From positions 1-7,385 of the forward strand of contig CAZSNT010000284.1 in NCBI GenBank assembly GCA_964607765.1: DNA of 7,385 nucleotides, read 5' to 3'. Position numbers and translations under genes: made by a program. The stretch is from CAZSNT01 sp964607765. GTDB lineage: Bacteria; Verrucomicrobiota; Lentisphaeria; Oligosphaerales; JABHEG01. Of the stretch, positions 1 through 6,988 are shown piece by piece (the stretch's first letter is position 1; the number at the start of each line of letters is the position of its first letter). A model generated the notes under the pieces. The model searched no databases and was not told the DNA's origin. It was given only the letters and a program-made list of their open reading frames with translations.

Positions 1-1
1 C

Positions 2-103
2 AACACAGATGACGACAGAGCCGAGCTGGTGCTCGGCGGTCCCAGCGAATGCCGGACCGACCGATTGTCGCCGATGGCTACACCCGCCGCCTCTGGGCAA
101 TGA
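2..103 (+). other. possible 3' end of an upstream reading frame
   Basis: A frame open from the window edge ends in TGA at 101-103 and codes about 33 residues (…RAELVLGG…TPAASGQ). Most third positions are G or C, as in the real genes here, so it could be the C-terminus of a gene that starts outside the window. I recognise no family and a second frame is also open over part of this stretch. From 104 to 258 I see no convincing gene; the only structure is a short direct repeat. Confidence 0.2.
20..37. repeat. perfect 7-bp inverted repeat with 4-base loop
   Basis: GCCGAGC at 20-26 and GCTCGGC at 31-37 pair perfectly around the loop TGGT. No T-run follows, so it is not a classical intrinsic terminator. 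It may simply be a chance hairpin in GC-rich coding sequence. Confidence 0.4.
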
Positions 104-126
104 TTCTGACACCAGATGATTCTGAC
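100..126. repeat. 11-bp direct repeat, 16-base period
   Basis: ATGATTCTGAC occurs at 100-110 and again at 116-126, with five bases between the copies. It lies just after the possible upstream stop codon. It is too short to be assigned to a mobile element; it may be a small slippage duplication. Confidence 0.5.
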
Positions 127-258
127 GAATCTTCGGAACTCCGGTCGTCGTCCTGTCCCGGGTAACGTTTAGTATACCGCAGCGACATCGAGCACTGCTT
201 TGACGACCGATCCGGATGGGCGAAACGATCGTCGTTTCACGTCGCGATCTGGACGCAG

Positions 259-612
259 TTGGAGCCCCTTCCGTTGGGCGTCACTCAACCCGCCCCGATT
301 ATCTTGGGGATCCGTGCCTTCGGCGTTGCTCACGCCTATCTCTACCGGTGGATCAGCCCGGCGTGGCCGGCAGGAGTCCCGAGGCGTGCCCTTTCCTTCG
401 CCCTGTTGGTCTTCGTGATGACGTTCCTTTTCTGGGAGTTCTTCACTCCCTTCAACCAATTCGGAGAGCCCGTCTCCCTCATCGCCATAGAGCTCTGTTT
501 CTGGGCTGTCATTGCTCTAGCGGACGGCTTTGCCATCTCAGCGATCATCGAACGTGGACGGTCGAACGAGCCAGTATCACTCAGGCCCGGTGACCTGCCG
601 GAAGGAACCTGA
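259..612 (+). pseudogene. remnant of a small integral membrane protein
   Basis: An open frame reaching TGA at 610-612 codes a clearly membrane-type segment. A possible first helix lies around the residues ILGIRAFGVAHAYLY. Strong helices follow at RALSFALLVFVMTFLFWEFF and PVSLIAIELCFWAVIALADG, separated by a short FTPFNQFGEP loop. This resembles small uncharacterised multi-helix membrane proteins of bacteria. There is no convincing start: 259 is a TTG without a ribosome site, and the expected N-terminal helix is absent. The family-like part ends near 550 (AISAII); beyond about 570 the glycosidase tail is read in another frame, so the last 15 to 20 residues are probably not native. I read it as a gene cut at both ends; a short functional protein cannot be excluded. 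Confidence 0.45.
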
Positions 613-960
613 GCTTGAGGCCCTCGGAAACAGCCTCATTCTTGATCTGGGCTCGGTTGCGGACACCGCAGAGGTCTGGTGCAACGGGAAGCGGGTGGGC
701 ATACGCTGGGCTCGCCCGCTTGTGTTCGACCTCACCGATGCCGCCCGGGCTGGCGCCAGCCAACTCCAGATCCGCGTCACCAACACCTGGCGCAACCAGC
801 TGATCCACGACCTCGGCCGGCCGACCAGAAGAAGACGTGGACCACCAATCCACACACACGCGCCGATGAGCCGCCGATGCCTCACGGCTTGCCGGGGCCC
901 GTGCGGCTGCTCGACAGCAGGACAAAGGAGACCCCGGACCAATGCCCCGCAGCTTTGTGA
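575..960 (+). pseudogene. C-terminal remnant of a GH106/GH2-like glycoside hydrolase, frameshifted
   Basis: Read from about 575 in the frame of position 530, the translation (CRKEPELEALGNSLILDLG, then VWCNGKRVGIRW, LVFDLTDAARAG, LQIRVTNTWRNQLIHDLG) matches the galactose-binding-like domain that closes many GH106 and GH2-type glycosidases: a beta-sandwich with a 'NGK.lG.rW.pP…D.Td' core and a 'VTNTWRNQLI' strand. At about 826 the homology moves to another frame, continuing DQKKTWTTNP…GLPGPVRLLDS to the stop at 958-960. One missing base in the run CGGCCGACCAG restores a continuous RPDQKKTWTTNP. The catalytic part, normally several hundred residues, is absent upstream. This is a truncated and frameshifted pseudogene; the exact GH family is inferred from motif style. 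Confidence 0.7.
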
Positions 961-1027
961 TGACGGTCTGTTCGGGTTCCGTGACTGCCGAGAGTATGGT
1001 ACCAGCATTTGCCGCTCGACAAAGGAG
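921..1027. repeat. 10-bp direct repeat carrying two ribosome-site-like motifs
   Basis: GACAAAGGAG occurs at 921-930 and at 1018-1027, 97 bases apart. The first lies 11 bases before ATG 942 and the second 9 bases before GTG 1037. They could be two independent strong Shine-Dalgarno sites or traces of a small duplication. Confidence 0.5.
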
Positions 1028-1040
1028 TCTGAACGCGTGA
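942..1040 (+). CDS. possible small ORF (32 aa) overlapping the DUF4838 gene start
   Basis: ATG 942 follows a strong AAAGGAG (924-930) by 11 bases and runs to TGA at 1038-1040, which overlaps the GTG start at 1037 as GTGA, a layout typical of translational coupling. The product begins MPRSFVMTV and has a mildly hydrophobic N-terminal half, but it is not a recognised family. It overlaps the last 19 bases of the glycosidase remnant. It may be a leader peptide, the remaining start of a deleted gene, or chance. The ribosome site and overlap are seen directly; translation is inference. Confidence 0.2.
   Translation: MPRSFVMTVCSGSVTAESMVPAFAARQRSLNA
1021..1027 (+). promoter_or_regulatory. ribosome binding site fixing the DUF4838 gene start
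   Basis: AAAGGAG lies 9 bases before GTG 1037. The same frame is open back to 530, but the upstream part is unrelated glycosidase remnant, and a signal peptide begins exactly at this GTG. That places the true start here. Confidence 0.7.
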
Positions 1041-3346
1041 GAACTACCGTCGCACTCGTTTTGGTGGGAACGGCCGCCGCCAGCCTGGCGGACGACCTTA
1101 ATTCGGTCAGCTTCGGCCCGCCCCCCGATCATGCTCCGGTCGCGTTGGCGCGGGAAGGGCAACCCAGAAGTGTCGTGGTCGTCCCGGAGAGTTCCTCGCG
1201 GATAGTGAGAGAGGCCGTTCGTGACCTGATCCACTATGTGGAACGGACCACCGGAGCCGGCCTCGCGAGCGCCACAACACCCCCGGACACCGGATCCGCT
1301 CTGGTGGTCACATGGGAAACGGAAGAGTCTCAGGATGCGCCGGGGATGTTCACGATTCGCACATCGCCGGAGCGGGTGATGATTGAGGGCGAGGACGCGC
1401 AGGGCGCGGCCTGGGGCATCTACGAGTTCCTTGAGCGCTTTGTCGGCGTGCGCTGGTATTGGCCCGAATACAAAGACGAAGCCATCGGGGACTGCGGGAC
1501 CTCCATCATCCCCTCCCCCGATCTGGTCGTGCCTCCTGTCTGCTTAGGTGACGCTCCCACCTTCCGCAAGCGCGTTCGCTGGCCTTCGGGTGGACGTGGC
1601 ATCGGGACAGCGAAGATGCGCGATCACGACCGGCGTCACCGGTGCGCCGACACGTGGCCCGTGCAGCTCATTGTCCATGCCCCGCACGGCTGGGAGTCCA
1701 TCTACCGCGAGTCGCGCCCCGAGATCTTCCAGCTGCGACGGGACGGACAGCGCGACTTCAGCATGCTCTGCTACGGGCATCCCCGGACCCTCGAAACCTA
1801 CCTCGAGGAGACCGAGTTGCAGCGGGACGGTGAGTTTGAGCGAGACCGCAAACGCTCAATCCTGAGAGGGAACGCGATCACGGTGTCCCCGGCCGACATG
1901 TCGGTGGCGTGCCGGTGCCAGCGTTGCCGGGCCCTCTGGCAGGAGGACGCCGGTAACTACGGCAGCGCAAGCGCCGTCCTTGGGACGTTCGTCGCCAACC
2001 TGGGTCGCGAGGTGGCTCAACGCTGGCCGGAGATGACCGTCGTCTTCCTGCCTTACAAGAACTACACCTACGCTCCGGAAGGTATCGAGTTCCCGGGCAA
2101 CGTGGAAGTCCAGATCTGCGGCATGCCCGGCATGGCCATGTACAAGGAGCCCAGCGTCAATGCCTCCGAGCAGGCCAACATCGACGCCTGGGCGAAGCTC
2201 ACCGGACGTCGCATCCAGAATTGGCATTACAGCTGTTGGCCCGCCCATCGCACCAAGGCGGCCTACCTGTTCCCCCACGTTGTGCAGAAGCACTACCAAG
2301 CGAACCGTAGCAAGACGGTCGGCAGTTTCATCAACGGTACAGGTGATCACTGGCCGCGGCAGCATCTGTCCATGTACGTCTGGCTGAAGGCGTTGTGGAA
2401 CCCGGACATCGATGTAGATGCCGTCATCGAAGAGCACTGCCAGCGCATGTACGGCCCCGCGTCTGCCACGATGCGCAAGCTCATCGGCATGCAGATCGAC
2501 CGGTGGGAGAACGTGGACTGGGAGGGTGCCCCGCTCTCGCCAAAGACCGTCTACGAGAAGAGCTTCCCTCGGGAGACGGTCCTGGAGATGGAGTCGCTGC
2601 TCGGCCAGGCAGTTTCGGAGGCAAAGAACGACGAACTCGCCTCCCGTCGCATCGCCTATCTCACTCCTGCGTTTGCGGACTTCATTGCGGAGTCCGCACT
2701 GCTGGCCGGCGGAGGAGGAATCAAGCCGCTCCGAATCTACCAGGTTGCTGAAGATCCGGTCATTGACGGCAAACTGACCGATGACGAGTGGCAAGGCGTC
2801 GAACCGGTGCCCTTCGTGAAGGTGGCCAAGGACGGTTCAAAGGCCGAGTTCCCCACCGAACTGAGGGCCGTTTGGACACGCCGCGGCGTGACGTTCGGGT
2901 TCCGCATGGTCGAACCCGATGTGGCCGACCTGAAGCGGGACATTCTCAAGGAGAGCCGTGACGCATCTCTGATATGGTGGAACGACAACGTCGAGGTCTT
3001 CCTGGACCCCACGGGGAAACGTGAGGGCTACATCCAATTCATCGTCAACCCCAACGGCGCCATCTGGGACAGCGTCGGCCGGGAGGACAGTTCCTGGGAT
3101 CCGCCGGGAGTGCGGGCCGCCGGACACGTCGGCGACGGCTTCTGGTCGGCGGAGCTTTTCCTACCGTATGGGGATCTCACGGATCCGCTCCCGCCAGGGA
3201 CAGGCACGACCTGGTACGGCAACTTCACCCGCCACCGGGTGACGGACCGAAAACACCGTGAATACCAGGGCTACAACGTCATCGACGGCGCGGCCCCAAG
3301 CCACAACCAGAACGCCTTCGGCCCGCTTGAGTTCATCGAGAGATAA
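1037..3346 (+). CDS. secreted DUF4838 (GH67-like) protein with C-terminal CBM9-like domain
   Basis: A 769-aa protein starting at GTG. Residues 1-18 form a signal peptide (charged start, TVALVLVGTAAASLA), so it is exported. Residues ~45-150 resemble the N-terminal domain of alpha-glucuronidase-type glycosidases, ending in the characteristic 'GAAWGIYEFLERFVGVRWYWP' stretch. The DUF4838 core follows to about residue 520, with the family's VSP…C.C..CRALW element at ~286-298, here CRCQRCRALW, a possible metal or structural Cys cluster. From ~565 to the end, a CBM9/DOMON-like carbohydrate-binding domain begins with DPVIDGKLTDDEW and contains WWNDNVEVFLD and WSAELFLPY. The family is widespread in polysaccharide-degrading bacteria; its reaction is not established, and glycosidase activity on uronic-acid or related sugars is inference. 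The gene looks complete, and the next gene begins 30 bases downstream, consistent with an operon. Confidence 0.88.
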   Translation: MRTTVALVLVGTAAASLADDLNSVSFGPPPDHAPVALAREGQPRSVVVVPESSSRIVREAVRDLIHYVERTTGAGLASATTPPDTGSALVVTWETEESQDAPGMFTIRTSPERVMIEGEDAQGAAWGIYEFLERFVGVRWYWPEYKDEAIGDCGTSIIPSPDLVVPPVCLGDAPTFRKRVRWPSGGRGIGTAKMRDHDRRHRCADTWPVQLIVHAPHGWESIYRESRPEIFQLRRDGQRDFSMLCYGHPRTLETYLEETELQRDGEFERDRKRSILRGNAITVSPADMSVACRCQRCRALWQEDAGNYGSASAVLGTFVANLGREVAQRWPEMTVVFLPYKNYTYAPEGIEFPGNVEVQICGMPGMAMYKEPSVNASEQANIDAWAKLTGRRIQNWHYSCWPAHRTKAAYLFPHVVQKHYQANRSKTVGSFINGTGDHWPRQHLSMYVWLKALWNPDIDVDAVIEEHCQRMYGPASATMRKLIGMQIDRWENVDWEGAPLSPKTVYEKSFPRETVLEMESLLGQAVSEAKNDELASRRIAYLTPAFADFIAESALLAGGGGIKPLRIYQVAEDPVIDGKLTDDEWQGVEPVPFVKVAKDGSKAEFPTELRAVWTRRGVTFGFRMVEPDVADLKRDILKESRDASLIWWNDNVEVFLDPTGKREGYIQFIVNPNGAIWDSVGREDSSWDPPGVRAAGHVGDGFWSAELFLPYGDLTDPLPPGTGTTWYGNFTRHRVTDRKHREYQGYNVIDGAAPSHNQNAFGPLEFIER

Positions 3347-3364
3347 CACGTCCATTCAGTGACT

Positions 3365-3370
3365 GAGGAG
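3365..3370 (+). promoter_or_regulatory. ribosome binding site deciding the beta-helix gene start
   Basis: GAGGAG lies 6 bases before GTG 3377. An in-frame GTG at 3359 precedes the site and has none of its own, so 3377 is preferred; the signal peptide also begins there. The imperfect palindrome TCAGTGACTGA at 3356-3366 overlaps the site. Confidence 0.65.
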
Positions 3371-3376
3371 ACAAGT

Positions 3377-4102
3377 GTGACATATCGTCCAGCCCTCCTC
3401 GCCATCCTGTCCGTAACAGCCGCGGCCGTTTGCTTCGGAGACAAGCCCTTCATCAATGTGCGCGGTTTCGAGTTCCGGCACGGGGCACTGTTCCAGCAAC
3501 GCGCATTGGTGGTGGTCGAGGGTGCGGGCTGTCTGTTGGAGGGTTGCCTCTTCAGCGACCCGGAAGTCCGCGGTGTGACCACACCGCTGAGCGGCAAGGA
3601 CCAGACTGACGCCCCGGTCGTGGTGCGCAACAACTGGGTGGTCAACCCCGGGGGACTCGGGCTCGGCGCCAGTGGGAACACCAAGGAACTCACGGCTGAA
3701 AACCAGGACGGAGACGCCCCGGGACGGGGTCGCCTGATTGCCGAGTGGAACACAGTCATCAACAACAACTGCGGCGGCTACCCGCGCTTCTGGGAATCGG
3801 GAGGATTCAAGATGTTCCGGCTCACCGGCTGTGTGTTGCGTCAGAACACATTCGTCGGAGGAGACGGACCGGGTATCTGGCTGGACTGGGAACACTACAA
3901 CAACCGTGTCGAGGGCAACTACAGCGACACGCGCAATCAGTACACCGCTCTCGTCCGCCACGACTTCTACGGGTTGCTGCACCATCCAGACGTCCCTCGA
4001 GTCGCGGGGGCCTGCCGAGTCGATCCGCCGAGTCCCGACGGAACGCGAGCACTGCTCGAAGCCGAGTTCACGGATGGTCGCATGGTGCGTCTGCTAAGGT
4101 AA
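3377..4102 (+). CDS. short secreted right-handed beta-helix protein, probably internally truncated
   Basis: A 241-aa protein. Residues 1-21 are a signal peptide (YRPALLAILSVTAAAVCFG). The mature part starts at once with DKPFINVRGFEFRHG (residues 22-36). It continues through parallel beta-helix rungs of pectate-lyase/DUF1565 type (LLEGCLF, VVRNNWVVN, LIAEWNTVINN, VLRQNTFV, NRVEGNYS), with the 'RFWESGGFKMFR' stretch common in this group. From about residue 195 it moves to a non-helix tail (FYGLLHHPDVPRVAG…). Relatives I would expect are usually several hundred residues longer, with an N-terminal segment before the first rung. Here the signal peptide is fused directly to mid-helix sequence and the tail follows the helix early, so two in-frame losses are suspected. 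Role: an extracellular polysaccharide lyase or binding protein, specificity unknown. It sits between two other export genes, 30 bases after the DUF4838 gene and 58 before the next start. Confidence 0.7.
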   Translation: MTYRPALLAILSVTAAAVCFGDKPFINVRGFEFRHGALFQQRALVVVEGAGCLLEGCLFSDPEVRGVTTPLSGKDQTDAPVVVRNNWVVNPGGLGLGASGNTKELTAENQDGDAPGRGRLIAEWNTVINNNCGGYPRFWESGGFKMFRLTGCVLRQNTFVGGDGPGIWLDWEHYNNRVEGNYSDTRNQYTALVRHDFYGLLHHPDVPRVAGACRVDPPSPDGTRALLEAEFTDGRMVRLLR

Positions 4103-4148
4103 CCTCAGGAGCCTGTGTGTGTTCATCAAGCCGTCAATACCAGACTCC

Positions 4149-4153
4149 GGGAG
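4149..4153 (+). promoter_or_regulatory. ribosome binding site for the double beta-helix gene
   Basis: GGGAG lies 7 bases before ATG 4161, where a compact signal peptide begins. A rival site, AGGAG at 4107-4111, serves GTG 4119 in the same frame, which would add 14 residues before the signal peptide. I prefer 4161 because of the shorter N-region, but both are usable. Confidence 0.5.
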
Positions 4154-4160
4154 CGCCGAC

Positions 4161-5806
4161 ATGCAGGAGCCGACCAAGCCGCTTTCGAGAACAGCCCGCG
4201 CGCTGATTGGAGCCATGATGCTCGCCTATGCTGCCGCTGCCGCTCCGCCTGGGGACCGTGCCCCCAAGATGAACTGCGTGTTCCCTGAAGCGGCGTTCAT
4301 GCACGCCGGCAAGGGGGGCCGGGGCATCGATGTCACGCGGGCTCCCTTCAATGCCAGAGGCGACGGGGTTACGGACGACACCGATGCCCTCATCCGTGCC
4401 TACGAGTTCGTTTTGGCCGAGATGGACAAGGTCGACTGGAATCCGGCCGGCCCGATGACGGAGAAAGTGGAGTACATCCTGTACCTGCCGAACGGGACGT
4501 ACCTGGTAAGCGACACGATCATCTACCGGGAGCCGTGGCGCCAATACCCGATGTCGCCCCGGAAACTCAAAGCCACCGGGAAGAAGGTTTTCGAGAAGCT
4601 GGTGCGGCTCCGCTTCTTCGGTCAGAGCCGGGAGGGCGCGGTCATCCGGCTGAGGGATGGCTGTCCCGGTTACCAGGCTGGCGGAAAGGCTGTTCTCTCG
4701 TTCGGCAAAGCTGACCTGAACAACGCGGTGGCATACAACGCCGTCCGCAACCTCACAATTGACACGGGCAGCGGCAACCCCGGGGCAATCGGGCTGGACT
4801 TCTGCGGAGCCAACAACAGCGGGCTGCATAACGTGGGAATCCGATCGGAGGACGGTGCGGGGATAGCTGGTATCGACATCCGCATGTCGCCGACCATGGG
4901 GTATCACGACGATCTCGTCATCAGCGGTTTCGATGTCGGCATCCGCATGACCCCCTACCACATGACCCACAACTGTTTCGAATACGTCACCTTGACGGGG
5001 CAGAAGCAGGCGGCCGTTCAGATCGCCACGACTCCGAAGCCGTTCAGGCGGCCATGGATTCGGGCAAGCGCGTTGTCTTCTTCCCGCGCGCGTCCTACCG
5101 CATCCAGAAGGGAGTCAGCGTACCGGTCTCCGTACATCGCATCATGGCATTCTACGGCTGTGTGAAAGGGACGATCCGAGTAACTGCCGGAGACGGGCAA
5201 ACCACCCCGCTGCTTATCGAGGACTTCGGCACGTCCTCGCGGGTGGCTGTCCTGCACCAAGCGCCGCGCACCCTCGCCGTGAGTCACATGCGCCTCAGCT
5301 ACCTCAACCAGAATCAGACGCCGGGCACGAGAACGTTCATCAACAACTGCAACGGCCTGGGAAAGAACGATCGCGTATTCAGGAATGGCCAGTTTTGGGT
5401 TCGCTTCATCAACACCGAATGGAAGCAGTCCCCCAACTTCATCTGCAACGGTTCCGATATGTGGGTTTTCGGGTATAAGGTCGAAGGGAAGATGACGAAC
5501 TTCGAGGCAATCAACGGCGGTCGGCTCAAGGTACTCGGGGGCATCTGCAACGAGCATGGCAAGGGCTTCTCGCCGGAGGTCCCGATCCTCCGAAACCGGG
5601 GATCGAGTCTGACTTTTGTCGGCTACACGAACGGGCCCGGTGTCTTCGAACAGATACTCGAAGAGACACTCGAAGGAAAGACGCGACGGCTCATGGTCAA
5701 TTCCTGTCCGTTGCGGGAAGGCTCTGACGGCTGGCACGACGTCACCATGCCGCTGCTGGTCAGTGTGCCGGTCCGCACGGACACGGCACGCCCCGCCAGA
5801 CCGTGA
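4161..5806 (+). pseudogene. secreted double pectate-lyase-like beta-helix protein (GH55-like layout), broken in the middle
   Basis: The first half (4161 to ~5015) has a signal peptide (ALIGAMMLAYAAAAA). It then has the Pectate_lyase_3 signature FNARGDGVTDDTDALI (residues 63-78) and beta-helix rungs to about residue 285 (CFEYVTLTGQKQAAVQ). In that frame the following residues turn arginine/serine-rich and stop at 5163-5165. The second half, in another frame from about 5024, starts with HDSEAVQAAMDSGKRVVFFP, which is the opening of a second Pectate_lyase_3 unit, and runs to TGA 5804-5806. Two such units in one chain recall GH55 exo-beta-1,3-glucanases and related proteins. In relatives a longer stretch, including the 'GDGVTDD' start of unit two, separates these points, so a deletion that also changed the frame is the simplest reading. 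A single indel would not supply the missing part. Catalytic residues and substrate cannot be assigned. Confidence 0.75.
5007..5053. repeat. short direct repeats around the break in the double beta-helix gene
   Basis: CAGGCGGCC occurs at 5007-5015 and 5045-5053; GCCGTTCA occurs at 5013-5020 and 5039-5046. They flank the point where coding similarity switches frame. Such microhomology can promote deletion, but in GC-rich coding DNA it may be coincidence, since both copies encode Gln-Ala-Ala in their respective frames. Confidence 0.5.
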
Positions 5807-5858
5807 GAACCCTCGACCCGGCGTTTCAACACTCATAGCAAGAATGGGACACTCGCAC

Positions 5859-6905
5859 ATGAAGGCTGATATGGAGAAGGCCATTGAACACTGGGAGCGG
5901 TTCTGGCGAGGAGAGCACCCACAGCCGCTCATCGGCTCTGTCATCCCCAAGGAAGAACTCGAGCCCGTGCCGAAGCCGAGCACGTATGCGCTCGGGCCGG
6001 GGTTGGACATTGAGGCATTCGCCGAGCAAGTCGTGCAGTGGGCGGAGACGCATGAGTTCTTCGGGGCCGCCATCCCCTTCGTCTACGTCGAGTTCGCGGC
6101 GGATCAATTCTCCACCTTCCTCGGGGTCGATCTTGAGTTTCCCAATCCCGGCGAAGGCGGCTGGCCGGTTCACACCCATGCTGACTGCCCAATCTCCGAG
6201 GTGCACGTGACGTTTGACCGGTCCGGAAAATGGTGGCAGCTGGTCGAGCGAATCTGCGAAGCCGTCCGGCGACGCGGCGATGACGGCGTTCTCGTGGCCT
6301 CTCCGTCACTGGTGGCGAACCTCGACTGCCTGGTTGCCCTGCGTGGTGCGCAGACAGTGCTGTGGGACTTGGTCGACAGCCCCGCTGAAGTGAAGCGGGT
6401 GCTGGCCGAAATCACCGCTGCCCACGGTCAGATCCTGAGCGCTTTCGGTGAAGTCCTCGACTATCCGGCGCTCGGCAGCATCAATCGGCACGGCATGTAC
6501 GGCACAGGGCCCATCAATGTGCCCCAGTGTGATTTCTCGTGCATGATCAGTCCCGAGATGTTCGACGAGTTCGTCATGCCCTGTCTCGAAAAGGAATTCG
6601 CTCGGTTCGGAGGCGGCGAGTACCACCTTGATGGCGCCAATGCCATCCGGCACCTGGAATCTCTGGCCCGTCTCGACGATCTGCACGTCGTTCAATGGGT
6701 GGCGGGAGCCGGGGACACAAGAGGGGACTGGTCGGATCTCTACCGGCAGATTGACGCTCTCGGCAAGGGACAGATCCGCTGGGGGAACAGGGAGCAACTC
6801 GACCAATGGGCACAGGAACTCACAGCCGGACGCCTCTACTGGGCTGGAATGCATGGCGCCGACCGCCGCGCGATTGAGAAGGCCCTGGAGGACTACGGAT
6901 GGTAA
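5859..6905 (+). CDS. uroporphyrinogen decarboxylase-fold (UroD/corrinoid methyltransferase-like) protein
   Basis: A 348-aa cytoplasmic protein with no signal peptide. It belongs to the UroD-like TIM-barrel superfamily, which holds true UroD, corrinoid methyltransferases (MtaA/CmuA type) and many uncharacterised members. Family marks: EHWERFWRGEHPQPLIG at the N-terminus, CDFSCMISPEMFDEF (224-238), YHLDG (255-259) preceding an 'AIRHLESLARL' helix, and QWVAGAG (279-285) followed by DWSDLYRQI. The sub-group with 'YHLDG…QWV.GAG' is known mainly from environmental genomes; I do not think it makes haem, and its substrate is unknown. Starts at ATG 5844, 5859 and 5871 are all possible. None has a strong site, although GAAGG at 5861-5865 lies 5 bases before 5871; 5859 is a compromise. 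It begins about 52 bases after the broken beta-helix gene. The gene appears intact and ends in TAA. Confidence 0.85.
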   Translation: MKADMEKAIEHWERFWRGEHPQPLIGSVIPKEELEPVPKPSTYALGPGLDIEAFAEQVVQWAETHEFFGAAIPFVYVEFAADQFSTFLGVDLEFPNPGEGGWPVHTHADCPISEVHVTFDRSGKWWQLVERICEAVRRRGDDGVLVASPSLVANLDCLVALRGAQTVLWDLVDSPAEVKRVLAEITAAHGQILSAFGEVLDYPALGSINRHGMYGTGPINVPQCDFSCMISPEMFDEFVMPCLEKEFARFGGGEYHLDGANAIRHLESLARLDDLHVVQWVAGAGDTRGDWSDLYRQIDALGKGQIRWGNREQLDQWAQELTAGRLYWAGMHGADRRAIEKALEDYGW

Positions 6906-6988
6906 CGGTGACAGCGCGTTCCGGTGTGAAGGGCATGGCAGTTGCAGCGGCAGTGACAGCCGGCACTATGACAGGAGCATGTGTGACG

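Noticed and set aside
20..37. Intrinsic terminator at the hairpin
   Set aside because: The stem is only 7 bp and no T-run follows.
530..1036. N-terminal extension of the DUF4838 protein (938-residue reading)
   Set aside because: The extra residues are a glycosidase-tail remnant followed by a non-coding-like stretch; the ribosome site and signal peptide place the start at GTG 1037.
1856..2794. Long minus-strand open frame (312 codons) opposite the DUF4838 gene
   Set aside because: It lies wholly antisense to a conserved gene with strong codon bias on the + strand; long antisense frames are expected in GC-rich DNA, and the translation matches no family I know.
4134..4970. Minus-strand open frame (278 codons) opposite the first beta-helix half
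   Set aside because: It is a shadow of a clear Pectate_lyase_3 coding stretch on the + strand.
5000..5060. Programmed ribosomal frameshift or intron joining the two beta-helix halves
   Set aside because: No slippery heptamer, ribosome-site stimulator or intron boundary is visible, and part of the expected protein is missing, which recoding would not explain.
5018..6073. Minus-strand open frame (351 codons) across the end of the broken beta-helix gene and the start of the UroD-like gene
   Set aside because: It spans two recognised + strand coding regions and shows no domain of its own.
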